Source: an archaeon (lineage in GTDB: Archaea > Nanobdellota > Nanobdellia > Pacearchaeales > GW2011-AR1). From it: a stretch of 64,000 nucleotides of DNA. Both the position numbers and the translations under genes were made by a program. Of the stretch, positions 41,516-50,505 are shown piece after piece. The DNA is taken from contig JAIORZ010000002.1 in NCBI GenBank assembly GCA_021107855.1, forward strand, positions 325,724-389,723, written 5' to 3'. How positions within the stretch are numbered: the stretch's first letter is position 1; each line of letters starts with the position of its first letter. The notes below the pieces were generated by a model. It ran no database searches and was not told where the DNA came from. It saw only the letters and a program-made list of their open reading frames with translations.

Positions 41516-43207
41516 ATGGACTATTCAAAAATTTGTGAAACCTACAAAAAGCTAGAAGAAACGACCAAAGGTCTAGAAAAAACAGAAATATTAGCTAACT
41601 TCCTGAATAAGATTCGCGAAAACTCCGAGTTTATTTATCTAGTGCAAGGAAAATTGTTTGCGGATTACGACAATCGAGAACTTGGAATTTCGCATCAATT
41701 AATAATTAAAGCAATTGCGCGAGCAGCTGGAGTTGGAGAAGAAGCGGTCATCAACGAGTTTAAAGAACTTGGAGACCTGGGGAAAGCTGCAGAAGTTTTT
41801 TTAGGAAAAACAAAAAAACAAAAAGGCTTATTCGAAGAAAAATTAAGTGCCGAAAAGGTGATGAGAAATCTAAGGAAATTGGTTGAAATTGAGGGGACGG
41901 GAGCTGTTGATTTAAAAATTGGCTATGTTGTCGACTTACTGCTCTCGGCAACCGACGAAGAAGCAAAATACATAGTTCGAACCGTCCTCGGAGATCTAAA
42001 AATCGGCGTTGGCCCTGGGATTCTAAGAGACGCAATTGTTGTATCTTGTTTTAAACCAAAAGACATAGAGGATAAGAAAGTTTGCGTTAAAGCAGTGCAA
42101 GAAGCGTATGATAAAGCAACAGATTTCGCGGAGGTTTTTGAGAGAGCATGTAAAGATGAATTAGAAAAAATTAAGTTAATTCCTGGGAAACCCCTGAAAG
42201 TTATGCTGTTCCCAAAGGCTACTAGCATTGAAGACGCATTTCGAATTGTAGGAAGACCCGCTGCATTTGAGTATAAATATGATGGGTTTCGGGTGATGGT
42301 GAATAAATCGCAAGACGGTGAAATAAAAGTTTTTACTAGGGCTCTAGAAAATGTTACGCGGCAGTTTCCTGAGATTGTTGAAATTGCTGAGTCAAATATT
42401 TCTGGAAATAATTTTATTTTAGATTGTGAAGCAGTCGGATTCGATGCTAAAACAAATGAATACACTGATTTCCAAGCAGTCAGTCAAAGAATCAAAAGAA
42501 AATATGGGATTGACGAAATGAGAAAAAGTCTCCCAATTGAATTGGTTATTTTTGACATTGTTTATTTAAATGAAAATAATTTAATCAAAACAACTTTTTT
42601 AGAAAGAAGAAAAATAATTGAGAAGATTGTTAGAGAAGAAGATAAAAAAATTATTTTGGCACGACAGATTATCACCAGCGACGAAAAAGAAGTTGAGAAA
42701 TTTTATAAGAAAGCACTGGATGATAGTCAAGAAGGTCTGATGGGAAAGAATTTGGATGCACCATACAAGCCCGGAGCACGGATTGGTTATGCTGTGAAAT
42801 TGAAACCAGAGGACAATGATTTTGATTTAGTGATTACTGGGGCTGAATGGGGAACGGGGAAAAGAGCCGGGTGGTTGACGAGTTATGATATTTCTTGTAG
42901 AGGAAATCATGGGGAATTATTGGGAATAGGAAAAGTTTCCACGGGACTGAAAGAGCTGAGAGAAGAAGGACTTAGTTTTGGAGAGATGACAGATAAATTA
43001 GAAAAAATTATGTTGAAAAGTGAAGGGAGACATATCGAAGTCAAGCCGGAAATTGTTATATCTGTGCAGTTTCAAAATATACAAAAAAGTCCGACGAACT
43101 CTTCCGGATTTGCATTAAGATTCCCCCGAATTTTAAGACTACGACCAGATAGGGGAGTTGAAGATATCACAACAATTGAAGAAATAGAAAAAGAAATTAC
43201 CCAATAA
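41516..43207 (+). CDS. lig: ATP-dependent DNA ligase (archaeal LigI type)
   Basis: Joins Okazaki fragments. An N-terminal DNA-binding domain (about 1-215) precedes the adenylation site: the nucleophile is Lys254 in EYKYDGFRVMV. Other nucleotidyl-transferase motifs follow (FILDCEAVGFD, EGLMGKNLDAPYKPG, YAVKLKP), and the OB domain ends with FALRFPRILRLRPDR. Length 563 is normal. A TATA-like attataaaaa at 41484-41493 is about 25 nt before the ATG. Confidence 0.96.
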   Translation: MDYSKICETYKKLEETTKGLEKTEILANFLNKIRENSEFIYLVQGKLFADYDNRELGISHQLIIKAIARAAGVGEEAVINEFKELGDLGKAAEVFLGKTKKQKGLFEEKLSAEKVMRNLRKLVEIEGTGAVDLKIGYVVDLLLSATDEEAKYIVRTVLGDLKIGVGPGILRDAIVVSCFKPKDIEDKKVCVKAVQEAYDKATDFAEVFERACKDELEKIKLIPGKPLKVMLFPKATSIEDAFRIVGRPAAFEYKYDGFRVMVNKSQDGEIKVFTRALENVTRQFPEIVEIAESNISGNNFILDCEAVGFDAKTNEYTDFQAVSQRIKRKYGIDEMRKSLPIELVIFDIVYLNENNLIKTTFLERRKIIEKIVREEDKKIILARQIITSDEKEVEKFYKKALDDSQEGLMGKNLDAPYKPGARIGYAVKLKPEDNDFDLVITGAEWGTGKRAGWLTSYDISCRGNHGELLGIGKVSTGLKELREEGLSFGEMTDKLEKIMLKSEGRHIEVKPEIVISVQFQNIQKSPTNSSGFALRFPRILRLRPDRGVEDITTIEEIEKEITQ

Positions 43208-43220
43208 ACTCCCCACAAAC

Positions 43221-43230
43221 TTTTTTAAAT
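43221..43230 (+). promoter_or_regulatory. TATA-like box of tRNA-Gly
   Basis: The AT-rich stretch ttttttaaat ends 22 nt before the first base of the tRNA, the position of an archaeal TATA box for a tRNA gene. It begins 13 nt after the ligase stop. Confidence 0.55.
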
Positions 43231-43252
43231 CCCAAAATCCTCGCTTCAACAT

Positions 43253-43324
43253 GCGTGGGTAGTTTAGTGGTTAGAATCTGTCGTTGCCAACGATGGGACC
43301 GGGGTTCAAGTCCCCGCTCGCGCA
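43253..43324 (+). tRNA. tRNA-Gly (GCC)
   Basis: A 72-nt cloverleaf: 7-bp acceptor stem (GCGTGGG with CTCGCGC, two G-U pairs), D arm GTTT/GAAT, anticodon stem TGTCG/CGATG with loop TTGCCAA giving anticodon GCC, a short variable loop, T stem CGGGG/CCCCG with loop TTCAAGT, and discriminator A73. There is no intron and CCA is not encoded. The last 9 nt are the first 9 nt of a 26-nt direct repeat. Confidence 0.95.
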
Positions 43325-43341
43325 TTTGTTTCTTGGGAATT
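43316..43341. repeat. 26-nt direct repeat, copy 1 (tRNA-Gly 3' end)
   Basis: Identical over 26 nt to 43408-43433, 92 nt away. It begins with the last nine nt of the tRNA-Gly gene. A repeat that covers a tRNA 3' end is typical of an attachment site, though a small tandem duplication would look the same. Confidence 0.85.
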
Positions 43342-43344
43342 GAA

Positions 43345-43407
43345 GTTCAAGTCCGAGCAATTAGGTCTTCGAGTAAAATAAAATATTCGAAGACATGATT
43401 GTGAGTA
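43345..43407. other. Spacer between tRNA-end repeats with T-arm remnant and hairpin
   Basis: Contains GTTCAAGTCC at 43345-43354, a second copy of the tRNA T-loop region at 43304-43313, and a strong hairpin: GTCTTCGA at 43365-43372 pairs with TCGAAGAC at 43387-43394, extendable by three more pairs with an 8-nt loop. It looks like a tRNA-derived fragment plus a terminator-like stem, not a complete tRNA. Confidence 0.6.
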
Positions 43408-43433
43408 GCTCGCGCATTTGTTTCTTGGGAATT
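43408..43433. repeat. 26-nt direct repeat, copy 2
   Basis: Second exact copy of 43316-43341. It ends 4 nt before the stop codon of the next minus-strand gene. Confidence 0.85.
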
Positions 43434-43437
43434 AAAT

Positions 43438-44541
43438 CTAAAAATCAGAACTCACAAGAAACTCACCAACATCCTCAGAAATAACTTTCTCCTCCGAAAT
43501 CATCCTAACCAAATCCCTCAAAAAATTAACCCTATCTCTCTCCATCTGCTCATCAAGAGAATCCAAATCATAATCATAAGACGCCACCAATTCATAATCC
43601 CCAAGCTTATAATTTCTAATCAATCTCCCATCCAAAACTTCAGACCTAGTCGTCACAACAGAAACATCCCCAAACTTCTGAACAAGAATCTGCCTTTCAT
43701 CCTCCGTAAGACCCTGTGAAGAAAATTCCGAAACCTCTAGCAAAACTGGCTCCTCTATTTCAACAATATCACTCTCTTGCAAAACACTAGACAAAGAAAG
43801 AATCTCGTCGTCGTTATAAACAAAACTTATTTTCAACTCCCCAGCACTAAAATTCAAATCAAGTGCAGAAAGATTAATTTCCAAAACCCAAAACTCCTCC
43901 TCGGAGTCACCAGAGTCATCCTTTGAGGATAAATAATCCGCACCAAAACCCTCTTCCTCTTCAAAATAAACAGTAGAAACAAAAACAGTACCATTCAAAA
44001 TCTCAAAATCAATATCTTCATCATTAAGCGTTTTGGAACCAATAGCCACACTTCCTGGCACCAGTTCTGCGGTTTGCCCCTCTTCTAAATTATAGACAAG
44101 CGGTCTATCTGCAGAGATATCCCCAGAAACGATTTCCTCCGTTATCTTTTCTTCATCATCTGACGAAACATTAAACACAAACGAAATCTCCGGAGACTCC
44201 TTAGTTCCCATTAAACCATAACCCACCCCCTCTCCAGACAAATTCTTCCCCTCAATATAATACATTCCTTCAACAGACTCTTCAGAAACAATATCCTCTA
44301 AATCAAATTCCCGTCGTTCTTCGGAATTCTCAAAAACAACCTTAGTCGAAGCAGGAATAAATTCCCCCTTATTTAAAGACAACTCCAACACCCCATCCAA
44401 AATTTCCCCCTCATGATAATCGGCATTTAATTCTAAAACAGCATAACCCGAAAAACTATTTTGCAGAAAAATAAGACCAAGAGTCGCAACAACAACAATC
44501 CCGAAAACCACAAAATACTTTTTATCTATTTTCAACGCCAT
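43438..44541 (-). CDS. Membrane-anchored acidic surface protein
   Basis: A 367-residue protein with an N-terminal hydrophobic helix (about 9-28) followed by SGYAV and a long acidic beta-rich domain (YHEGEILDGVLELSLNKGEFIPASTKV, repeated Glu/Asp/Ser runs). It is probably exported and anchored at the N-terminus. No catalytic motif. It is 1 nt after the stop of the upstream secreted-protein gene, so the two form an operon and may act together. Confidence 0.72.
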   Translation of the reverse strand: MALKIDKKYFVVFGIVVVATLGLIFLQNSFSGYAVLELNADYHEGEILDGVLELSLNKGEFIPASTKVVFENSEERREFDLEDIVSEESVEGMYYIEGKNLSGEGVGYGLMGTKESPEISFVFNVSSDDEEKITEEIVSGDISADRPLVYNLEEGQTAELVPGSVAIGSKTLNDEDIDFEILNGTVFVSTVYFEEEEGFGADYLSSKDDSGDSEEEFWVLEINLSALDLNFSAGELKISFVYNDDEILSLSSVLQESDIVEIEEPVLLEVSEFSSQGLTEDERQILVQKFGDVSVVTTRSEVLDGRLIRNYKLGDYELVASYDYDLDSLDEQMERDRVNFLRDLVRMISEEKVISEDVGEFLVSSDF

Positions 44542-44542
44542 C

Positions 44543-45217
44543 TCAACTAGTTACCTCAATTATCGTCGTAACATCCGTCAAAACAACACCATCTCCCGAA
44601 CTCAAATAAACCGAAATCACATCCCCAGCCTTAAAATTCACAATCCCCTTCGACTGAACATCATAATCTATCTCAACTCCAGAAGAATCCGCACTCAAAT
44701 AATTTCTAAATCCTACCTCTACGCCATTTTTATAAATAACAATCTCAACACCACCCTCCGCAACAGAGCCTACAATTTCCAAGTTCGTAGAAATCCCCGT
44801 AACACTTCCGTCTCTCAACATAACATATCCCTTCTCCAAACTTCCTTGAACACCACTAGCCATATTCAAGAAATCCGATTCAGCCATCTCTTCATCAAAC
44901 CCAAAATGTAATAACGACTTCGCATCACAAACAGACGCTGGAGCCACACTCTTCTTCATACCCGAGGAAGTAATCACGAAAAGCGGCATCTCGCCATAAT
45001 CAACTTCATAAATAACAATACTCGTATTCTCAACTTTCTCTATATCCACCTCGTCGGGCAAATCACTAAAATTAACCTCCGTTATATTTTCAACAACAAT
45101 TCCTCTACTTTCTTCAACAAAATCCCTAATTTCCTGCTCCATTCCCCCCGAATCAGCGAACACGCCAACTATCAAAATCATAGAAACAACCAAAAAAGAC
45201 ACGACCACTTTATTCAT
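44543..45217 (-). CDS. Secreted protein with N-terminal signal sequence
   Basis: About 224 residues from ATG 45217, chosen because a TATA-like atttaaatata at about 45237-45247 lies some 25 nt upstream; a start at 45232 is less consistent. Signal peptide (MNKVVVSFLVVSMILIVGVFA), then an acidic helix-strand region and a C-terminal beta-rich domain (GGVEIVIYKNGVEVGFRNYL, GVVNFKAGDVISVYLSSGDGV). Only one Cys. Function unknown; operon with the anchored acidic protein. Confidence 0.7.
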   Translation of the reverse strand: MNKVVVSFLVVSMILIVGVFADSGGMEQEIRDFVEESRGIVVENITEVNFSDLPDEVDIEKVENTSIVIYEVDYGEMPLFVITSSGMKKSVAPASVCDAKSLLHFGFDEEMAESDFLNMASGVQGSLEKGYVMLRDGSVTGISTNLEIVGSVAEGGVEIVIYKNGVEVGFRNYLSADSSGVEIDYDVQSKGIVNFKAGDVISVYLSSGDGVVLTDVTTIIEVTS

Positions 45218-45309
45218 CTCAAAAGAACACAATAATTATATTTAAATCTTCCGCGCACTCTCGACGTCATCACTATCAATATTAAATACTCTTTCATGGC
45301 TCCCTTTTT

Positions 45310-45411
45310 ATGCAAATTAAAAAAAATACTAAAAAACTCCTTGTATATTCTTCATTATCCGGATTTCTTGCATTCGGACAGGGATGCGCAACGCACGATA
45401 TCCCGAAATAA
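45310..45411 (+). CDS. Possible 33-residue lipoprotein-like peptide
   Basis: A short ORF starting ATG at 45310 with a basic N-terminus (MQIKKNTKK), a hydrophobic stretch (LLVYSSLSGFLAFG) and QGCATHDIPK, reminiscent of a lipoprotein signal with Cys26, although the residue at -2 is not ideal. A TATA-like aatattaaata at 45278-45288 sits 22-32 nt upstream. A different-frame 48-codon ORF from 45296 overlaps it, so coding status is uncertain. It occupies the otherwise gene-free 45233-45481. Confidence 0.3.
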   Translation: MQIKKNTKKLLVYSSLSGFLAFGQGCATHDIPK

Positions 45412-45481
45412 TCCTGAATATGTTAGAAATGGGTTGGAGTAGAAATTAGAATTGAAGAAACAATTTTTTAACAAATAAATT

Positions 45482-48400
45482 TTAATCGTACTGCACCCAG
45501 AATGTACAAACACACGTTGTAACTGCACCTGTTAAAGTTTTCGAATAACAATTAAGTATATCTCCCGAACTAAATGAAACCCCACAACTACTCGCCTGAT
45601 ACATTGTATCTAATGAAGTTACTTCTGCAGTGTCACATGTCTGCGCAACTCCATCAATTCTCAATTCAAATGCCACATGATTACTCGCATCCGCAGCCCC
45701 ACTACACATCGCAGCAAGGGTAGTCACGGTCCCAGCACAAACTTGCGGAGCTCCCGTTGGTGCTTGACCATTACCCATTGCTAATCCTTGATTGGCAACA
45801 ATTGTTCCTCTTTCCGTGTTGAATGTTGCTTCCTTTGCATACTGACAAGAAGCACCCTGCAAATAACCTGCGATTTCTATATCTCCAGTAGAAAAATTCC
45901 CCTGAATTAGCGGTACGGCATTAACACTTGATTGCTTTAAAATAAAGACGTTATGTAACGTATTACTTTCCGCCGCTTCAAAACCAATTGCTATGACATT
46001 GTCACCAGTATTATCTCTTGCCGCTTCAGAACCAATTCCAATAACTCTTACTCCCGTGTTGCTCTCGCCAGCAAAATATCCTACGGCCACTTGATGAGTT
46101 CCTGTGTTTAAATGACCTGCATTATAACCTATAGCTGTTTGCCCACTAGCTCCTGTATTATTGTAGCCTGCGTAATATCCAACGGCTGTTTGGTAATTTC
46201 CTGTATTTAAATAACCCGCGGAATGTCCCGCGGTTGTTTGGTAATCTCCTGTATTGTCCATGCCTGCTCGATGACCTATCGTTGTTATATAATACCCAAC
46301 ATTATTGCCGCCTGCTTGATGACCGATAGCTGTTGATTCAGCTCCTGTGTTTTCGTAGCCCGCATAATGGCCCATAAATACATTTGCACCTCCAGTATTG
46401 TTGTAGCCTGCGTAACTACCCACAGCTGTTAGGCTATTCCCAATGTTAAATTCCCCCGCTTGGTATCCAACCCCCACAGCATCATCACCGCTATTATCTT
46501 TTGTTGCTTCACGACCAATCCCGATAGCCCTGTCTCCTGAATTATCGTAGCCTGCGTTATATCCCACGCCTACTTGATTGCTTCCTGTATTTCTAGTACC
46601 TGCTGAAAATCCGGCGACTGTTTGCGTAATCCCTTCATTTTGGTAACCTGCGCTCATCCCTAGGGCTGCTTGATAACCCCCCGTATTGTTGTAGCCCGCG
46701 TTACGTCCGACGGCTGTTTGTTGGGTTCCTGTATTTAGATAGCCCGCACGATAACCAATGACTGTTTGTTGGGTTCCTATGTTTTCACGACCTGCATAAT
46801 ATCCGACGGCTGTTTGTTCGGTTCCTGTATTTTGGTAGCCCGCGTAAGCTCCGGTGGCTGTTTGATAATCCCCCGTGTTTTGGTAGCCTGCCTGATAACC
46901 TATGGCTGTTTGAGAAACCTGGTCATTACTACGACCTGCCTGAGTTCCTATGGCTGTTTGATAGGTTCCGGTATTTTGATAGCCTGCGTAATATCCCATG
47001 GCTGTTTGAGAAGTTGCTGTATTTTGATAGCCTGCGTAATATCCCATGGCTACTTGATAGATTCCTGTGTTTGAGGAACCTGCGCTATTCCCTGTGGCTG
47101 TTTGATAATCTCCTTCATTTTGATAGCCTGCATTATTCCCTAGGATTGTTTGCCGACTTCCTGTATTATTGTAACCTGCCTGATGACCTATGGCTGTTTG
47201 ATAGAGTTCTGTGTTTAGATAGCCTGCGTAATATCCCATTGCTGTTTGATAATCTCCAGAGTTTTGATAGCCTGCGTAATAACCGACAACTGTCGATCGA
47301 ACTCCCGTATTTTGATAGCCTGCGTAATACCCGGTGGCTGTTTGAGAACTTCCTGTATTTTCACGACCTGCCCAATTTCCTAAAGCCACTTGGTGAAGTC
47401 CCTTATTTTGGTAGCCTGCATTATTTCCTAGGGCTGTGGAATAAGACCCTGTGTTATTGTAACCTGCCCAATATCCTATGGCTGTTTGTCCGCCGGTTCC
47501 TGTATTATAACGACCTGCATAAAATCCGACGGCTGTTTGCTCGCCTCCTGTGTTTTGGTAGCCTGCAAACCGTCCTAATGCTACCGTATAACCTCCCGTG
47601 TTTTCATAACCCGCTTGGTATCCTATTGCTGTTTGTTGAGGTCCCGTGTTTTGGTAGCCTGCTTGATATCCAGTGACTGTTTGTTCAGTTCCTGTGTTTT
47701 GGTAACCTGCTTGGTATCCTGTGGCCGTTTGTTTTGTGGCTGTAGCATTTCCAGCATCTACACCAACAAAAGTATTAGCGTAGTGACTATCCGTCCCCTC
47801 CGCCAACCTTAAAGCCTGTTCTCCGTCATACATATATGCATCTCCATCTGCGATATTTATGCTTCCATTCACATCTAGTTCTTCCGACGGACTCGTCGTC
47901 CCGATACCCACATTACCCGTGTTATCAATTCTCATAATTTCGGCCGTACCCATAATAAAAGTCAATGGCCATGCGCCTCCTGAGTAAAATGAAGAAGTGA
48001 TAAATGTTTCATTATTTGTTGTATCAACTCCTAATTGTAAAAGTCTCCTTGTCGCACCATCCTCTTCACTTATTCTAAGTGTTGGATTGGAAGCAGCTTC
48101 TAGGTGAAGAAGAGTCCCAGGCCCCGTTGTCCCGATCCCCACATTCCCCGTGCTACCCTGTATAGTCATTTTCTCCGACCAAACAGCATTATTATGTCTA
48201 TTAAAAATTCTCAAATCTTGTCGTGAATCCGCATCTGGTGCATTTATCTTCCACCCATAACCACTACCAGTAGGAGACACTTGAAACTCCACACCCCCCC
48301 CGTCCGATGTGCCCGTTCGACCTATCATAAGTTGAGCATTGTCGTTAGTAGGTCTGCCTGTCGTAAGAGGACTGGATCCGCTAGCTGGACCCGCAAGATA

Positions 48401-50032
48401 GAATCTAGCATTTGTATTATCTTCTCCAATATGCAAATCTACTACTGGACTCGTCGTCCCGATTCCTACATTGCCATCAACGTAAGTCGCATTCCCCGAA
48501 GAATTCGTCCATAAACCAGCAGTACTCGCCGTCGTCATACTTGTCCCGTCGGGGAAAGTTAAGCCGGCACCCGAACCCGAAATATTGACTGAGCCATTGA
48601 CTTCCAGTTTAGTACTTGGAGAGGTCGTCCCAATACCGAACCTACCATCCTTTAAATTCATCGCTCCCCAATTCTGACCGCCTGTTGTTGTTATTGTTCC
48701 AAAAGATAAATGTCCATCATCACCATCTTCCCAATAAATACTCCCTCTATTTGTACTATTATAACCAATTCCTAAATTAACAACATTTCCACTATCATCT
48801 CCCAGAGCAATGGAATTTCCTGTTCCAACATTTCCTAAATCATTTCCTACGACTAAAAGTTCACTTGGGCTTGCCGTTCCAATCCCCACATTCCCCATAA
48901 AATAACTATCCCCCGTCCCATCCGAAAGAACCTCCCCACTCAAATACAAATCTCTCCACCTAAACGTCCCATTCCCCACATCAAACTGGTCGTCAACATC
49001 AGGGAACAAACTCCCATTAACCTCCAAGTGTGTAACCTCCAAACTCGAAATATTATAAAACCACCCCGTCTGCGCATATATATCTCCTCCTTCTATACTG
49101 AAACCTCCAGACTCCCAGCCGCCGTTGAAATCAAAATCTCCTACGACGGAGGTGTTTAGGGGCATGAAGAAGGTTGAATCAAGTCCGTCGAGAGTTCCGG
49201 CATCTCCTGTCCCTGCTGTTGTCATGCTTGTGCCGTCGGGGAATATTAGGGAAGCACCTGAGCCTGAGATGTTGAGAGAGCCGTTGACTTCTAGTTTGGT
49301 TTGGGGAGTAATTGTGCCGATACCGACGTTGCCATTATGAAGAACACTTAAAGCAGCACCCACCCCAGTGCCTCCATTCTTATAAATAGCAAACCTCCCA
49401 TCCGAGTATGTATAAAGATGAGTTTGAAAACTTGTATCGGGTATCATTTGAATTTGAGATATGCCGTCCAGAAGTTCTCTCTCTCCCACGCGCAAACTTC
49501 CATTTACATCTAGAGTTACTGCAGGACTCACCGTCCCAATCCCAACCCTCCCACTCGACGCATCAACAAACAAAGCATTCGTCCCAACCGTCACATTATA
49601 AGCCCCAAAATCAACATTCGACGTAAACTCAACCCCAGCAACCGAAACATTCTCCGCCCTAAAAGCGTAAGGACTCGACGACAAATTAATCCTCGGCGTC
49701 ATCTCGTCATCACTCTCAACCTTAACCCCCAAATAATACTGCTCCGAAAAATTCAAATCAACACCGCCTAAAACAACATCATAAACCCCATCACTGTCTG
49801 TCGTCACATTTCTCAAACTCGTCCATAACGCACTCCCGCCAGAATAATCCTCATAAATACTAAAATTCATCTCGTAAGTTCCCTCCAGAACACCGCTCGA
49901 ATTACTCAACTTTCCATGGACACTAAACGTTTGCGGAATCGCAAAAACACCGCCGACCAAAAACAAAATCACCACCGCAAAAAACAAACCAATCAAACCT
50001 CTCTTTTCCATACTATTTACTACTTTTTTCAT
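45482..50032 (-). CDS. Giant secreted repeat protein, YadA-head-like adhesin
   Basis: A 1516-residue exported protein: signal peptide (RGLIGLFFAVVILFLVGGVFA), an N-terminal beta domain with many N-x-S/T sites, then about seven NVGIGTTSPS-xx-L-x-VNGS units as in phage tail fibres and surface fibres. About 37 consecutive 16-residue units of the type TAIGYQAGYQNTGTYQ follow, and finally a cysteine-rich C-terminal domain of about 130 residues. The repeats resemble YadA/trimeric-autotransporter head repeats that fold as a beta-roll. Start at 50032 or 50011 (MEKRG). No membrane anchor or S74 peptidase chaperone is visible. Confidence 0.9.
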   Translation of the reverse strand: MKKVVNSMEKRGLIGLFFAVVILFLVGGVFAIPQTFSVHGKLSNSSGVLEGTYEMNFSIYEDYSGGSALWTSLRNVTTDSDGVYDVVLGGVDLNFSEQYYLGVKVESDDEMTPRINLSSSPYAFRAENVSVAGVEFTSNVDFGAYNVTVGTNALFVDASSGRVGIGTVSPAVTLDVNGSLRVGERELLDGISQIQMIPDTSFQTHLYTYSDGRFAIYKNGGTGVGAALSVLHNGNVGIGTITPQTKLEVNGSLNISGSGASLIFPDGTSMTTAGTGDAGTLDGLDSTFFMPLNTSVVGDFDFNGGWESGGFSIEGGDIYAQTGWFYNISSLEVTHLEVNGSLFPDVDDQFDVGNGTFRWRDLYLSGEVLSDGTGDSYFMGNVGIGTASPSELLVVGNDLGNVGTGNSIALGDDSGNVVNLGIGYNSTNRGSIYWEDGDDGHLSFGTITTTGGQNWGAMNLKDGRFGIGTTSPSTKLEVNGSVNISGSGAGLTFPDGTSMTTASTAGLWTNSSGNATYVDGNVGIGTTSPVVDLHIGEDNTNARFYLAGPASGSSPLTTGRPTNDNAQLMIGRTGTSDGGGVEFQVSPTGSGYGWKINAPDADSRQDLRIFNRHNNAVWSEKMTIQGSTGNVGIGTTGPGTLLHLEAASNPTLRISEEDGATRRLLQLGVDTTNNETFITSSFYSGGAWPLTFIMGTAEIMRIDNTGNVGIGTTSPSEELDVNGSINIADGDAYMYDGEQALRLAEGTDSHYANTFVGVDAGNATATKQTATGYQAGYQNTGTEQTVTGYQAGYQNTGPQQTAIGYQAGYENTGGYTVALGRFAGYQNTGGEQTAVGFYAGRYNTGTGGQTAIGYWAGYNNTGSYSTALGNNAGYQNKGLHQVALGNWAGRENTGSSQTATGYYAGYQNTGVRSTVVGYYAGYQNSGDYQTAMGYYAGYLNTELYQTAIGHQAGYNNTGSRQTILGNNAGYQNEGDYQTATGNSAGSSNTGIYQVAMGYYAGYQNTATSQTAMGYYAGYQNTGTYQTAIGTQAGRSNDQVSQTAIGYQAGYQNTGDYQTATGAYAGYQNTGTEQTAVGYYAGRENIGTQQTVIGYRAGYLNTGTQQTAVGRNAGYNNTGGYQAALGMSAGYQNEGITQTVAGFSAGTRNTGSNQVGVGYNAGYDNSGDRAIGIGREATKDNSGDDAVGVGYQAGEFNIGNSLTAVGSYAGYNNTGGANVFMGHYAGYENTGAESTAIGHQAGGNNVGYYITTIGHRAGMDNTGDYQTTAGHSAGYLNTGNYQTAVGYYAGYNNTGASGQTAIGYNAGHLNTGTHQVAVGYFAGESNTGVRVIGIGSEAARDNTGDNVIAIGFEAAESNTLHNVFILKQSSVNAVPLIQGNFSTGDIEIAGYLQGASCQYAKEATFNTERGTIVANQGLAMGNGQAPTGAPQVCAGTVTTLAAMCSGAADASNHVAFELRIDGVAQTCDTAEVTSLDTMYQASSCGVSFSSGDILNCYSKTLTGAVTTCVCTFWVQYD
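45950..47732 (-). repeat. Tandem array of 48-nt coding repeats
   Basis: About 37 head-to-tail units of 48 nt (two units are 51 nt) encoding a 16-residue motif with near-invariant Gly4, Ala8-Gly9 and Asn12. Units differ at most silent and many coding positions, so this is an old, diverged array, not a fresh expansion. Confidence 0.88.
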
Positions 50033-50118
50033 ATTTAATTCTTTCTACAAATTACCATCTATATCCAATCCCCAAAAACTTACCAAATATTTTAATACTC
50101 CCTTGCTTTCTCAACTTT

Positions 50119-50505
50119 ATGATTTTTAACAAGAAAAAGAGACGGATGGTTGATGTTCGTGAGCTTCAAAAACGTGGCGTAGTTCGAATCCCAAGAAAGG
50201 AAATAAGCATCCCAACAACCTCTGAGGGCTTTGTAGAATTGGGACAAACAACCAAAACTCAAGAGCCAAAAACGGACAGTCAAGATAACGCAAACTTTTT
50301 TGGCTTTATGGATAATTCAGAATCTGACTCCCCACAAACCCAGACATTCGCAACCGAATCGGACGGCTACAACAAACGAGAGGTGGATGTAAAAATAACA
50401 GACTTGGATAATAAAATCTACAAACTTGAACAGCGCTTGGAGCTTTTAGAGAAGAAACTTGATGTAAACCAGCCGACTGATAATGTGGGTGCAATGGGAT
50501 GGTGA
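50119..50505 (+). CDS. Small protein with C-terminal coiled coil
   Basis: A 128-residue soluble protein: basic N-terminus (MIFNKKKRRMVDVRELQKRGVV), a Gln/Thr/Ser-rich low-complexity middle and a C-terminal coiled coil (ITDLDNKIYKLEQRLELLEKKL). It overlaps the GluRS start by 7 nt, indicating co-translation. A TATA-like tattttaata at 50088-50097 precedes the ATG. No function recognised; Met10 is an alternative start. Confidence 0.65.
   Translation: MIFNKKKRRMVDVRELQKRGVVRIPRKEISIPTTSEGFVELGQTTKTQEPKTDSQDNANFFGFMDNSESDSPQTQTFATESDGYNKREVDVKITDLDNKIYKLEQRLELLEKKLDVNQPTDNVGAMGW

Noticed and set aside
43345..43407. Second tRNA gene after tRNA-Gly
   Set aside because: Only the T-loop core GTTCAAGTCC is repeated; no anticodon arm or acceptor stem can be drawn.
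46766..47676. Plus-strand ORFs of 102 and 220 codons across the repeat array
   Set aside because: They are antisense shadows of the repetitive coding sequence; their Leu/Cys/Asp-rich products have no protein-like character.
45950..47732. Regular 48-nt repeats that could suggest a CRISPR array
   Set aside because: The units are contiguous, lie in one long reading frame and vary at most positions; there are no unique spacers.
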